Part shown: in pieces, positions 1 to 9,460 of the stretch | Layout of the letters: every line of letters starts with the position of its first letter | Numbering within the stretch: position 1 is the stretch's first letter | Assembly: GCA_012934845.2 (NCBI GenBank) | Contig: WNNJ02003285.1 | Coordinates: 1 to 64,000, forward strand | From: Pomphorhynchus laevis | Taxonomy: Eukaryota > Acanthocephala > Palaeacanthocephala > Echinorhynchida > Pomphorhynchidae | Direction of reading: 5' to 3' | DNA length: 64,000 nucleotides | Made by a program: the position numbers and the translations under genes | Notes under the pieces: generated by a model | Database searches by the model: none | Told to the model about the DNA's origin: nothing | The model's input: only the letters and a program-made list of their open reading frames with translations

Positions 1-840
1 AATATTATATTATTTTCAGAATACATTTAGCTCTAACAATTTTTATTCAATAAGCGGACAAATTTATCCAGTAGCCTCATTATTAATAAAACCAATATTG
101 ATGATAAAGAAGGTATATATCTTGATATGAACATTAAATTAACATCAATTAAAACTACTTTTAATTTATATCGTAAAGATGACATATTTAAATTTACAAG
201 AAACATATTTTTGCATTAGCATTCATGCATACCATATAATATAAAATAAATTAAATAATGAAATTTTAAGAATTTCAACAATTTGTAACGATATTGGTTT
301 TCATCAAAATCATTTAAATAATTTAATAGATGCATATTTTAAACTAGGTTACTATAAAAATACCATCAAGCAGAAAATAGTAAAATATATAAATCAACAC
401 AATAATATAAAGAATAAATTTAAACTCTTAAGTGGCAAATTTTTATGGATGGATAATAAATAATATACTTTGTATTAGAATAAGATACTAGATAGTTTTA
501 TCAGAGGAAATACGTCCTTATCACCTATTTGGCCCCGCTGTAATGCTGGGTCGAAGAATAAGAGCCTAAACCTGATAGCATAACAGTTCCTCCTGATGAC
601 CTCTAATCCTTTTTACGATACAACGTCTGTTATTTATTAGTCAATTCATAAAAATGACGTTTATTTTAAATTTCAATTTCAAATTTTAACTTAATATAAA
701 TTATAGAAAATCTTATAACAATTATTTATCTTATTATTTAATTATTAAATTTTGATTTAGCATTATTATGTTTTGTTTATTTTATAATTATATTAAATAC
801 GTAGACTCAGTTAGCTGATTTGACATAACAAGAAATAAAT
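1..840 (+). mobile_element. Penelope-like element (PLE) relic, 3' part plus terminal module
   Basis: Around 60-430 the + strand reads as broken reverse-transcriptase C-terminal sequence of PLE type: an IYLDMNIK stretch, then FNLYRKDD, a region like the family's S.HP...K block, and DIGFHQN...AYFKLGYYKNTI, which resembles the conserved L...GYP...I end of PLE RTs. The same segment recurs antisense at 25600-25745 and 8880-9060. After 430 the copy runs into a structured noncoding module (503-690) and ends near a GACTCAGTTAGCTGATTTGA motif at 803-824 that is shared with the copies at 21.1 kb and 36.1 kb. The element continues off the left edge of the window. Family assignment is inferred from protein motifs only. 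The copy is clearly old and broken. Confidence 0.5.
503..604 (+). other. Structured terminal module of PLE, hammerhead-like (copy 1)
   Basis: The module starts AGAGGAAATACG, passes a CCGCTGT...ACAG complementary pair and ends TTCCTCCTGATGACCTCT. AGAGG (503-507) is complementary to CCTCT (600-604), which directly follows CTGATGA (593-599). CTGATGA is the conserved core box of hammerhead ribozymes, and PLE terminal repeats are known to carry such ribozymes. The matching GAAA box would have to be the GGAAA at the 5' end, in a permuted arrangement, and the pairing next to the core is imperfect. Activity is therefore doubtful. Confidence 0.35.
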
Positions 841-2540
841 ATTAAATCGCTTAAGCATAAGCTTTTAGCTTTTGCATAATCGATTAGCTTATGCTTAGGC
901 ATAAGCTTAACCACGTACTTTAAGTAATGATGATTGTTCGCAAGAGTTAGTATATTGGTTATTACGAGACTTGATATTATTAGGTAGATTAATGGAATTA
1001 GAATGACGGTGCAAAAAATCAGTGACTCTGTTCTCGTTTACTGGAGAAACGATATTCGTAATCGATTATACACTGCCACTTTTGCGATAGGGCACTTATT
1101 TCACGTCACCCATAACAGAGTGTTCCACAGTACATACTAACTATTGTTTGTAAATCACGCTAACATTTTGTCATGATGTTTTTAAATGTAAATTTAAGTT
1201 AATTATTAATGTGACAGTCTTATTAGCAATAAGACTGGCTCATTAATGTAATTTTAAATCTTAAAGGTGATGAAATAATAATGAAATATGGCAAGTAATG
1301 GATTCTCTGCAAATAGCTTTTATATTTTTTCATATTTCATATTAAAAATTGTAATATAATCATTTAAATTACATCTTTCTGGCTAAAAATACTTTTATTT
1401 GATTCTTGAGTATGTAACATCCATATTAATTAACTAATATGAATAATAATAACTAATAACTAATTAACATATTAGTTATATAAATAATGATTTGAGAGCA
1501 TGAAGAATTAAAATGAAGAAATAAATTTAAAATAGTTATTGTATCCTTATGTGTGTGGCATGTATGTATGAAATGTTTTGTGTATTCTCGGGTTATTTTC
1601 CTTCGTGTGTAATCTTAAAATTTCTAATTTTTGTTAATACATGCAGACAATAGCTTGTTTTTATTTTTTCCCTAAAAACGTTTTTTATAATGGTAATGAT
1701 TGAGAGTGCGTTTTTAAGATTTAAAGGAAATTAGTCACAATTATTTTAGACATGTGACTACCTTATACTAACATCCCTTAATATTAAAGTACATTTTGAG
1801 TTTTTAGACTAATTTATAAAATTTTATAATCTTTAAAAATCTTAAAAAATAAATAAATAATTCAATTATATTAATTATCTTCATGGCAGATAACTTTTAT
1901 TTGATTTTTGAGTATGTAATATCCAGATTAGTTAACTGAGGTCATTTATTTTGTGCTATATAAAAATTAAAACATGTTAATATATAAATATTTAGTTTTT
2001 CTATAATTATGATATTTATCGTGTTATATTTTTTATAATATAGAATTTTTATGGACCGGTAATTGATTGAACATTAAAACGAGCTTTAAATACACGCTAA
2101 TTATATATTTCTGATGAGATGGGATTGTCTAGAGTAACATTGTAATATTGCATTTGTTTATTCCAATACAGAGTAATACTAATTTATTTAAAGTGATAAA
2201 TGCGTGCCAGCTGCACGTTTACAAGTCCACTAACAGAAAAACAGCAAAAGTTATACAGATAAATTAGTTAAATTGTTTAAATGGGATCGGATTTGGCGTT
2301 TGAAGCACGGCAGGGAGGTTGATTGGCGTATATAAAAATTGTCATTTAAAAAATTGTCTTGATTGTTAAATACTTAAAATATTAATATACATAATCAGCA
2401 TATTATTGTCTCTAGAAACAACATCTTAGTATAAACGACTCAGGTATGACAAAGCTGCACTGGCGATAACAAGAACAGCAGAACAAAACAGCTTGCCAGC
2501 AGAACAAAACACAATGACATGAAAAACATCAAAGTTTAAA
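841..2540. other. AT-rich intergenic DNA, no gene seen
   Basis: No convincing exon or RNA gene on either strand. A degenerate direct repeat of about 45 bp (ACTTTTATTTGATT.TTGAG, then TATGTAA.ATCCA.ATTA.TTAACT) occurs at 1390-1435 and 1892-1936. The palindromic AAGCATAAGCTT/AAGCTTATGCTT cluster at 853-905 is simple inverted-repeat DNA. Confidence 0.5.
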
Positions 2541-3479
2541 GCTAAGAAGTCTAATGTAAACACCGTATCTCTAAATGCAAGCTTAATTGATGAGTGTATA
2601 TCTGTCCAAGTCCAGTGTTTGAACGATTTGTGGGACACCTGGACCACTATTTGGATAAGCAAGTTAAAAAAACAATTCCGATGATGCTTATTTATGTGGC
2701 TTTTTTGCTGTGAAGGAGCTTAATGTTTTAAGAAGACGTTTGGTCGAATTTGAAGAAGCACATAATCAATCGCTCAGGCGAATTGTTCTCATGGACGATA
2801 AAATATCATCTTTCAAAGCTCAACATCCCCTTAAAAATATAGTTTCTGGGGATGCGCATGTTGGGGATGATACAACTGCCTGCGTTATTCCCCTTGATGA
2901 GAATACAAACGATCGCAAATTGCAACAAATTGCTGAAAATACAGTCCCTAAAGTTTCACAGACCACGAACGATAGGACTACCTGCGTTGTCGTTGATCGT
3001 CTTTCTCCCGATATTGCTTTACATATTGACAACCGAACTCGAACAACTGGCGCTCATGTCGGCAGCGATGGACCTGTAACATCCCGTATTTGGAAGTGGG
3101 GATATTTGCGTTCTTTCTATTCAACTCCAAATTCACTGTCAAGACCATATGACGAAGTCTCGAAATATGTTCTGTCTGATGATGCGATTTCACAAAGTGA
3201 TACACCGAAGATGTTGAATGCTCACAATGCGACATTTCGTACTATCTCAAACAAAGATGGTCAGTGCGTTTCCTCGGGCAACGCACTCGTAACCTTGATG
3301 TCACCATCAAGTTCTTTAGAGTCTCATGATTCACAGACCCAGACAGACTTATCTAGCTTGCGGAAGATTGTTCAATCGGATACTCAAATACCCAGCTTAC
3401 GTACATGTACAGATACACAATCGGCTGTGTCCTGTGATGGTCTTGATAGGGTGATCTCAAATAAGCGTATATATTATTA

Positions 3480-5040
3480 TTAATGTTTCAACAGCACATA
3501 AAAGCATGGCTTAATTGGCTGGTTCACTGCAGAAAAAAAAAGAAAATATAATAAAAGTATCACAAATACGGAAAAGCAGCTTTCCCCATGGCATCCTCCA
3601 TCCGTAATTTCTTTTTGAATTCGTTGATATTGCTACTGCACACTGTTGACTCTCCAAGCCTATTCCACAGAGATACAACTCGCCGATCAAATTGGACAGC
3701 TCGTGATTTTCTTATCCTTTCACGTCGCAGGGTTAAACCATGGCCTCGGAGGATATTGGATGAGCGCAAATAAAGACAATCTCGAAGTGGATGATCCAAA
3801 TCATTAAGAATTTGCCAGACCATACTCATATCGATGTACCGGCGGGTCCACGTGACAGTCTCAAGTCTAAGTGCTTTTAATCGATCAGGGTACGACAAAA
3901 ATTTCAGTTGCGGTGCTAGCTTGGTAGCTCTATGAAGTACCCTCTCTGAACTAATATGTTCTTTTGAATTTTGGGGATACACACACGGCGCAGCATATAG
4001 AAGACGGCTCAACACATGAGCAAAGATTAGCGGACGTAGGGCAAATTGATTGAGTGCAATGAAAGTGCGTCGAAGTTGACCGATTATCCCCAACGCATTT
4101 GAACAAGCATGTTCAGTATGTGTGACGGTACTCAAATCACTGTTTATCCACACTCCCAATTCCTTATATTTGCTCACTCGTTCTATATCACTGCTTTGAA
4201 AGCTATAATTAACTAAAGATTGAGCATTTCCGCCACGAACACGTAAATGTTTGCATTTTGATATATTTACAATCAACCTATTGAGCAGAGCCCAATTTTC
4301 GACTTCATCGATATCCCGTTGCAGTTTAACTATATCATTGGGTGAACGAATTGCCCTCAAGATTTTCAAATCGTCTGCATATAAAAGCATCCGAGAATCA
4401 ATAAATTCCGGGATATCGTTGATGTAGACACTAAATAACAATGGACCCAATACTGAACCTTGAGGCACCCCTATATTACATGGCCGCGAAGAAGAGTAAA
4501 AATTATCTACATGCACACAATAACTACGATTGCTTAAAAACGATTCAATCCATCTAACAAGCAAAAATGGAATGCCACTTTTCTCTAGTTTATTTAGGAG
4601 GAATCTATGGTCTACTCTGTCAAATGCCTTAGAGAAATCGAAGAATATGATGTCAGTAGCAATTGATACGGCTTTATTAGCTGACCAATCAAGATGGGCT
4701 GCGAGTAGATTAGTAACTGTCGAATAACCCTTACGGAAACCATGTTGCTCAGAAGCTATTACATTATTCTCACTATAAAACTTGACCATATAACCATGTA
4801 TAATTCGCTCTAACATTCTACAACATAAGCAAGTAATATTTACTGGTCTATAATTGTGTACTGAAGATCTATCACCCTTTTTGAAGATGGGGTGAATGAT
4901 CGATTGTTTCCACTCTTTTGGAAGATTCGTATCAATAATAGATTGTCGAAATATGTTACAAAGTGGTGTATATATTGAGTCTGCTATTCGACGAAGATAT
5001 ATCGAAGGTAACAAATCAGCACCTTTGGAGTTATATATAA
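3480..5040 (-). mobile_element. CR1-like LINE, copy B (5'-truncated), nested in copy A
   Basis: Runs on the - strand from about 5040 (5' truncation inside the RT at SKGADLLPSIYLRR) to a 3' tail of TAATAATAATATA at 3471-3484. Microsatellite-like AAT tails are typical of CR1-type LINEs, and copy C ends the same way. Target DNA on both sides shares TATATA (3470-3476 and 5034-5040), consistent with a short target-site duplication. Its RT is a single open frame, so the insertion looks younger than host copy A. Confidence 0.85.
3560..5014 (-). CDS. Reverse transcriptase, CR1-like (copy B, N-terminally truncated)
   Basis: A 484-residue open frame. Motifs in order: KQSIIHPIFKKGDRSSVHNYRPV, FRKGYSTVTNLLAAHLDW, catalytic motif A FFDFSKAFDRVDH, motif B GVPQGSVLGPLLFSVYIND and motif C LLYADDLKI with both Asp retained. 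The C-terminal region with ETVTWTRRYIDM and RGHGLTLRRERIRKSRAV matches copies A and C. The endonuclease and ORF1 are absent because the copy is 5'-truncated, so it cannot move by itself although the RT core looks intact. It polymerises element cDNA at the nicked target in active relatives. The open frame suggests a recent insertion. Promoter-less, so expression is unlikely. Confidence 0.85.
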   Translation of the reverse strand: MLPSIYLRRIADSIYTPLCNIFRQSIIDTNLPKEWKQSIIHPIFKKGDRSSVHNYRPVNITCLCCRMLERIIHGYMVKFYSENNVIASEQHGFRKGYSTVTNLLAAHLDWSANKAVSIATDIIFFDFSKAFDRVDHRFLLNKLEKSGIPFLLVRWIESFLSNRSYCVHVDNFYSSSRPCNIGVPQGSVLGPLLFSVYINDIPEFIDSRMLLYADDLKILRAIRSPNDIVKLQRDIDEVENWALLNRLIVNISKCKHLRVRGGNAQSLVNYSFQSSDIERVSKYKELGVWINSDLSTVTHTEHACSNALGIIGQLRRTFIALNQFALRPLIFAHVLSRLLYAAPCVYPQNSKEHISSERVLHRATKLAPQLKFLSYPDRLKALRLETVTWTRRYIDMSMVWQILNDLDHPLRDCLYLRSSNILRGHGLTLRRERIRKSRAVQFDRRVVSLWNRLGESTVCSSNINEFKKKLRMEDAMGKAAFPYL

Positions 5041-5461
5041 TAGAGGATGCTCAGTTATTCTAGCTAATGTGCCCGAGTCTATCTTTGAGAATGCGCAAGT
5101 ACGACTGAATGACGACATTCACAGTTTGAGGTCTATTCTGGCACATGTACTGGGCTCCTGTGACATTGAGACAGTCCAAAAAGTTAATCTTGTCGTTCTT
5201 TTCCGCCTAAGTAAGCGTAATGCTTTAAATAATTAACCACGACTACTCAAAGCTGTCTTCCATAACCAATTTCATGCTGCCTTAATGTTGCGAAACTCGT
5301 TCCGTCTCAAAGGGACTAATATTCGACTGCTGAAAGATCTTTATGTATCAAAACGAAAAAATTAACGAAGGCTAAAGAGTAACTAGCATCTCGTGTTGCT
5401 AAAGGAGAAAAAATCTCTATGTGAAACATTTTAAGATTGTGAAGCGACGCACCCGGCTGAG

Positions 5462-6300
5462 TTGGATCCCACTAGTCATGTCGCCTCGCGTGCATTCTGT
5501 AATCGAAACGGACTCGTCTACTCTGCCTATCAGAGTCTAAATCGTTTAGAGTCCTGGTTATTAGGATATGTAAGGGGTGATAGGAATACACCCAGAGGTA
5601 TGTTGGGGCATTGTGAAATACTCTATTGTAATGTTCGCTGTCTTATATCGAAGGTAGATGAACTGATATATAGAGTTCAGTATATTCGTCCTAAGTTACT
5701 TGCTATCACAGAATCATGGCTATATGGTGATATTGTTGATAATGAAGTCTCCATTCCTGGTTATCTGGTTTTCCGCAGTGATCGTGAAAGTGGAAGAGGT
5801 GGAGGTGTTATTCTTTATGTGAGCAACGATGTGAAAGTAACTGTTCTTAGCACTTCTGATAAAGTCGAAAGTTTGTGGTGTCGGGTAAAATTCATGCATA
5901 CCGCTCCGCTTGTTCTGGGGGTAGTATATCGTTCACCCTTGACCGCCACAGATAGACTGATTGGGGAAGTAGAACTTTATTCTAAAGGTACCTCCAATGT
6001 TTTAATACTTAGTGACTTGAATATGCCTTGGGCTGATTGGAATTCGTATTCGGCTTTTCCTACTTGTGGCCATGCTTCCTATGACCTTCTGGAGTGTATC
6101 ATCTATTGTGGTTTAACTCAGCATGTCCAAAATTGCACTCGTTTTGCTAGTGACAGTAGATCTCTATTAGATGTATGTTTATCTTCGAACAGTGAGATTA
6201 TTAACGCTATCCGTATGATGCCCCGATTGGTATGTCTGATCATTGCGTGGTGATCGTTAGGTTAAGGTTTCATAAAGAAACTCGAGGTACGCGTGAAAAT
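5462..6300 (+). pseudogene. APE-type endonuclease of copy A
   Basis: Begins (after a short N-terminal stretch) with EILYCNVRCLISKVDEL, then LLAITESWLYGD, the GYLVFRSDRESGRGGGVILYV block, VYRSPLTAT, and LILSDLNMPWADWNS. These are the ordered motifs of CR1/jockey-type apurinic-like endonucleases that nick target DNA. The usual GDFN motif reads SDLN. The final SDH motif is present as GMSDHCVVIVRLRF but in another frame, so a frameshift lies near 6225. Copy C has the intact form (GDFN, GSSDHLVLI). Confidence 0.8.
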
Positions 6301-6429
6301 CAAGTGATTAATGCTTATAAAACCAACACAGATGTTATTCAGTCAATACTTTAAACAGCTTCATGTCCATATCCAGCTGTTGTTGGAGTACACGGCGCGT
6401 GGAATTACTTTCAGAGAACCTTAGAGTCG

Positions 6430-8215
6430 CTGCTTATTTTATTCTCTCCACTTAGAAGCAGGACACGTCGAAAAGATTCTCCCTGGTTCGATTCTGAGTT
6501 ACGTTCAACATTGAGGACTCGTAATTTGATATTCAATCGCTACAAAGTTGGGGAGTGTAGTTATGATGTTTTTAAACAGGCAAGAAATTCATTCAATTCA
6601 TTGAAAAGGAAGAAGCGGTGTGCATTTGAGAATGCATTAGCTAACCGGTGTAAATACGATTTAAAGGCCCTTTTTCAGTACTTATCAAGTAGGCTAGCTG
6701 TTGATTCTTCGATTTGTCACTATTTCTATGACATGTCCGCGAATGACCTAGCTGAAGAGTTTGCGGCACACTATTGCACTTCAGAAGATCCCCCAAATGA
6801 ACATGAAACTTTTTGTATGGAATCTAGTGTGCTGAACACTTACTCTGACACGTGTCTTGAGTTGGACCTTGACAATTTGATAACGCCAGCTAAAATCTAT
6901 TCCGAATTACGCCGTCTAAAAACAACTAATTCAAGAGGTTGTGACTTACTACCTTCTGTTTATCTGCGCAGATTAGCAGGCTCAACTTGCGTTCCTCTCT
7001 GTGCAATTTTTCGCCAGTCAATCTTAGAAAGATATCTTCCTAATGTGTGGAAGCAGTCAATTGTTCGTCCCTACTTCAAGAAGGGAGATCCCTCTTCCGT
7101 CGAGAATTATAGGCCGGTTAGCATTAAGTGCATTTGCTCTAGAGTATTGAAGAGGTTTGTGCATCACTACATGGTTGAGCTTTTTCGTGTTGGAAACATT
7201 TTAGTCCCTAATCAGCACGGATTTCGGGAGGGTTATTCAACTGTTTCAAATTTGCTTGATGCTCATCTTAATTGGACAGTGAATAAGGCACACTATACCG
7301 ATACATACATTATATTCTTCGACTTTTCAAAAGCTTTTGATAGAGTAAATCATGGTTTACTTCAGAAACTTGTCAATACTGGACTCACAAACATAATGGT
7401 TGATTGGATTAGAGAATTTCTTCGTGATCGTTGCTTTCGATTACTTGTCGATTAGTCATTGTCTGTATCTAGAGAATGTCATCTTGAAGTACCTCAAGGT
7501 TCAGTTCTGGGTCCGATTTTATTCAGCATTTATGTTAACGATTTGCCTGGGTGCATTCGCTCTCGATCATGTTTGTATGTATATGACTTAAAAATATGGC
7601 GGCCCATTCATTTATGTGAGGATGTTGATAATTTGCAAACTGACATAGATAATGTGGAATTGTGGGCGGCGTCTAACAAGCTTGTGATAAACGTTTCGAA
7701 ATACAAACAAATGCGTATTATTAGTAATGCTCGCAAGCAACTAACATATGTTTGTTACAAATATAAGGGCTGTATTGTGGAAAGTGTCGATAGTCACAAA
7801 GATTTAGGAGTATGGGTTACCTCTAATTTTTCAACCAAAAAGCACACTGATCAAGCTTGTGCCAACTCCAATAAAATGATAGGTATGATTCGACGCGCGT
7901 TTGTTCGCGTTAATCTGACTGCTCTTCGGCCTATGATTTTAGCACATGTATTGACTAGATTTTTATATGCAGCTCCGGTTGTATACCCACGTACTGTGCA
8001 TGAACATAAGAAATCAGAGAGGGTACTTCGCAGTGTAAAAAGCTAGCACCAACATTGGCGTCGTTGCCTTATGAAGACAGACTGAGATCACTAGGACTTG
8101 AGACTGTCACATGGACCCGTCGGTACATTGATATGTGCCTTGTTTGGCATTTATTCCAACGTCCCCATCACCCTCTTCAGAGTAGGTTCAATTACGTGGT
8201 GAGGATGGCTGTAGT
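6430..8215 (+). pseudogene. Reverse transcriptase of copy A
   Basis: RT motifs in order: FRPYFKKGDPSSVENYRPVS-like segment, FREGYSTVSNLLDAHLNW, motif A IIFFDFSKAFDRVNH, then an in-frame stop at 7453-7455, and motif B EVPQGSVLGPILFSIYVND. Motif C reads LYVYDLKIW where YADD is expected, so one catalytic Asp is lost. A frameshift near 8040 precedes the LGLETVTWTRRYIDM block, and the frame ends near HHPLQSRFN. The protein is dead on three counts. Copies B and C show the intact equivalents. Confidence 0.8.
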
Positions 8216-8879
8216 TAACTAAAAAGTCATGATATTTTTTTAAATCCCCTTTAATTATTATTTATGTTTGAAGATATTTTGCTCTTCCAGCACTACTATT
8301 ACTTTAAATGTAATAGAAAAATACTTAAAATTGTTATATTTAATAGGTTATTTTCAAGATTGATGTCTGATTGACTTTCTTACACTCTAATAAACGCTGG
8401 AGAATATACATAGATTCGATAGATTTGACAAATTTATCTCTGATATATCGTCATCTCGATTTCAGCGACTATGTCCTTAAAATCGCATTCGCTAGCTATG
8501 CAAATTACTGTTTTAAATATTGACCATATTTAGTACACATGAATAATAATGGTGACGACTAAATATCTCTCTAGATTGCTTCATAAACTTATTGCTGAGC
8601 AATATCAAGAATTCAATAAATGTTTAACATTTAGAGATCACTTCATAAAGTCGAGATGAAATTAGAGATTTAACGAATAGAGACGTTTCCTTTAATGAAA
8701 CCATTTGCGGCTGGAATCTGTAGATTCACAACTGTCGCCGGAGCAAGGAATCTATAAACAAAGTCGTTAAAACGAAATCTGGTATTCTCCATCACAACGA
8801 TTTGTTAAAGGGTTTTCATATCAAGAAGTAAGCCACTATTTTGACCTCACGAGTATTCTAAATAATAAATAAGTTCTTA
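8216..8879. other. Short intergenic stretch, nothing recognised
   Basis: AT-rich sequence with no supported exon between LINE copy A and the PLE scrap upstream of Nup98. It may hold the 5' UTR or promoter of Nup98-Nup96, but no promoter motif can be defended. Confidence 0.3.
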
Positions 8880-9060
8880 TATCACAGGTAAGCATTATGT
8901 TCATGTTTCTTGATGCAATCTCTGCGATATAAGTTAATAATAGTTTTAATTGATGCTAATTGAAATGTTCATATATAGCATATCTCGATATGCTCATAAA
9001 TATTTGTTTTATTAATAATAAGGCTACCTAAATACATTTTTAATTCTAAAGTAATAAAAT
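8880..9060 (-). mobile_element. PLE fragment immediately upstream of Nup98
   Basis: The - strand reads GTAGCCTTATTATTAATAAA, then GAACATTTCAATTAGCATCA and AAACTATTATTAACTTATAT, which follows in register the + strand at 70-225 and the - strand at 25600-25745. It therefore carries the same PLE RT segment (LDMNIK...LYRKD). It ends about 110 bp before the Nup98 start codon. It is short, old and broken. Confidence 0.45.
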
Positions 9061-9169
9061 TCGTGCCATTAAATTAATGTCGTACTGCCACATTTACAAA
9101 CATTCATAACGTCTTGTTTATTTCCATTATAGAAAGCCCATTATAATATACCATTCTAGATATTGATTA

Positions 9170-9460
9170 ATGTTTAGTTCAAAATTCACGTTTCCTAACA
9201 CAGGTAAGTTTTTAATTTACAGATTACTTCTTACTGACATTTAATTTAAGGATTTTCTCTATCTAATACAACACCGACAACAACTTCAGCCATAAGCACC
9301 GGAGGTGGCCTGTTTGGATCCTCTATTTTTGCAGCTCCGACATCATCAACTGCAACTACAAGCTCATTCAGCAATCTAGCTTTCTCAAATTTATCATCAT
9401 CGTCCACATTCGGCACTACATCCAGCCCATTTAAGTCTTCATCCACAACAAGTCCGTTCA
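9170..9460 (+). CDS. NUP98: Nup98 exons 1-2: N-terminus and first FG repeats
   Basis: Exon 1 (9170-9203) encodes MFSSKFTFPNT and ends G|GTAAGT. A 47-nt intron follows. Exon 2 (9251-9460) encodes a Ser/Thr-rich FG segment with STGGGLFGSSIF and STFGTTSSPF, ending at GTACGT in phase 1. The low-complexity Ser/Thr/Gly plus FG pattern is that of cohesive Nup98-type repeats. Confidence 0.8.

Larger units (their letters stand above)
2674..5375 (+). pseudogene. CR1-like ORF1 (nucleic-acid-binding protein), split by copy B
   Basis: The 5' part (2674-3478) begins with a LCGFFAV segment that matches the YCGFCAA segment at the same place in copy C, followed by LRRRLVEFE, a short coiled-coil-like stretch, and a long Ser/Thr-rich linker. 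The 3' part resumes near 5030 with RGCSVILANVPESIFE and an RRM-like block (VNLVVLFRLSKRN, then FRLKGTNIRLLKDL), paralleling VNLIRLGKR...TRLNILQDL in copy C. NKRIY before the insert joins RGCSVIL after it without loss, so this is one ORF broken by insertion. ORF1 proteins of this type bind element RNA; that role is known for the family and not shown here. Extra stops are present in the 3' part. Confidence 0.7.
2560..8215 (+). mobile_element. CR1-like LINE, copy A (3'-truncated, interrupted by copy B)
   Basis: Parts in order: a Cys-containing ORF1 start (about 2560-2740), ORF1 (to 3483, resuming 5030-5460), an APE-type endonuclease (5462-6253) and reverse transcriptase (6511-8205). Copy B splits ORF1. 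Reading stops inside the post-RT region near 8215, about 80 residues before the C-terminus found in copies B and C, and no (AAT)n tail follows, so the 3' end has been lost. It lies about 1 kb upstream of the Nup98 start codon in the same orientation. Several stops and frameshifts make it inactive. Confidence 0.85.
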
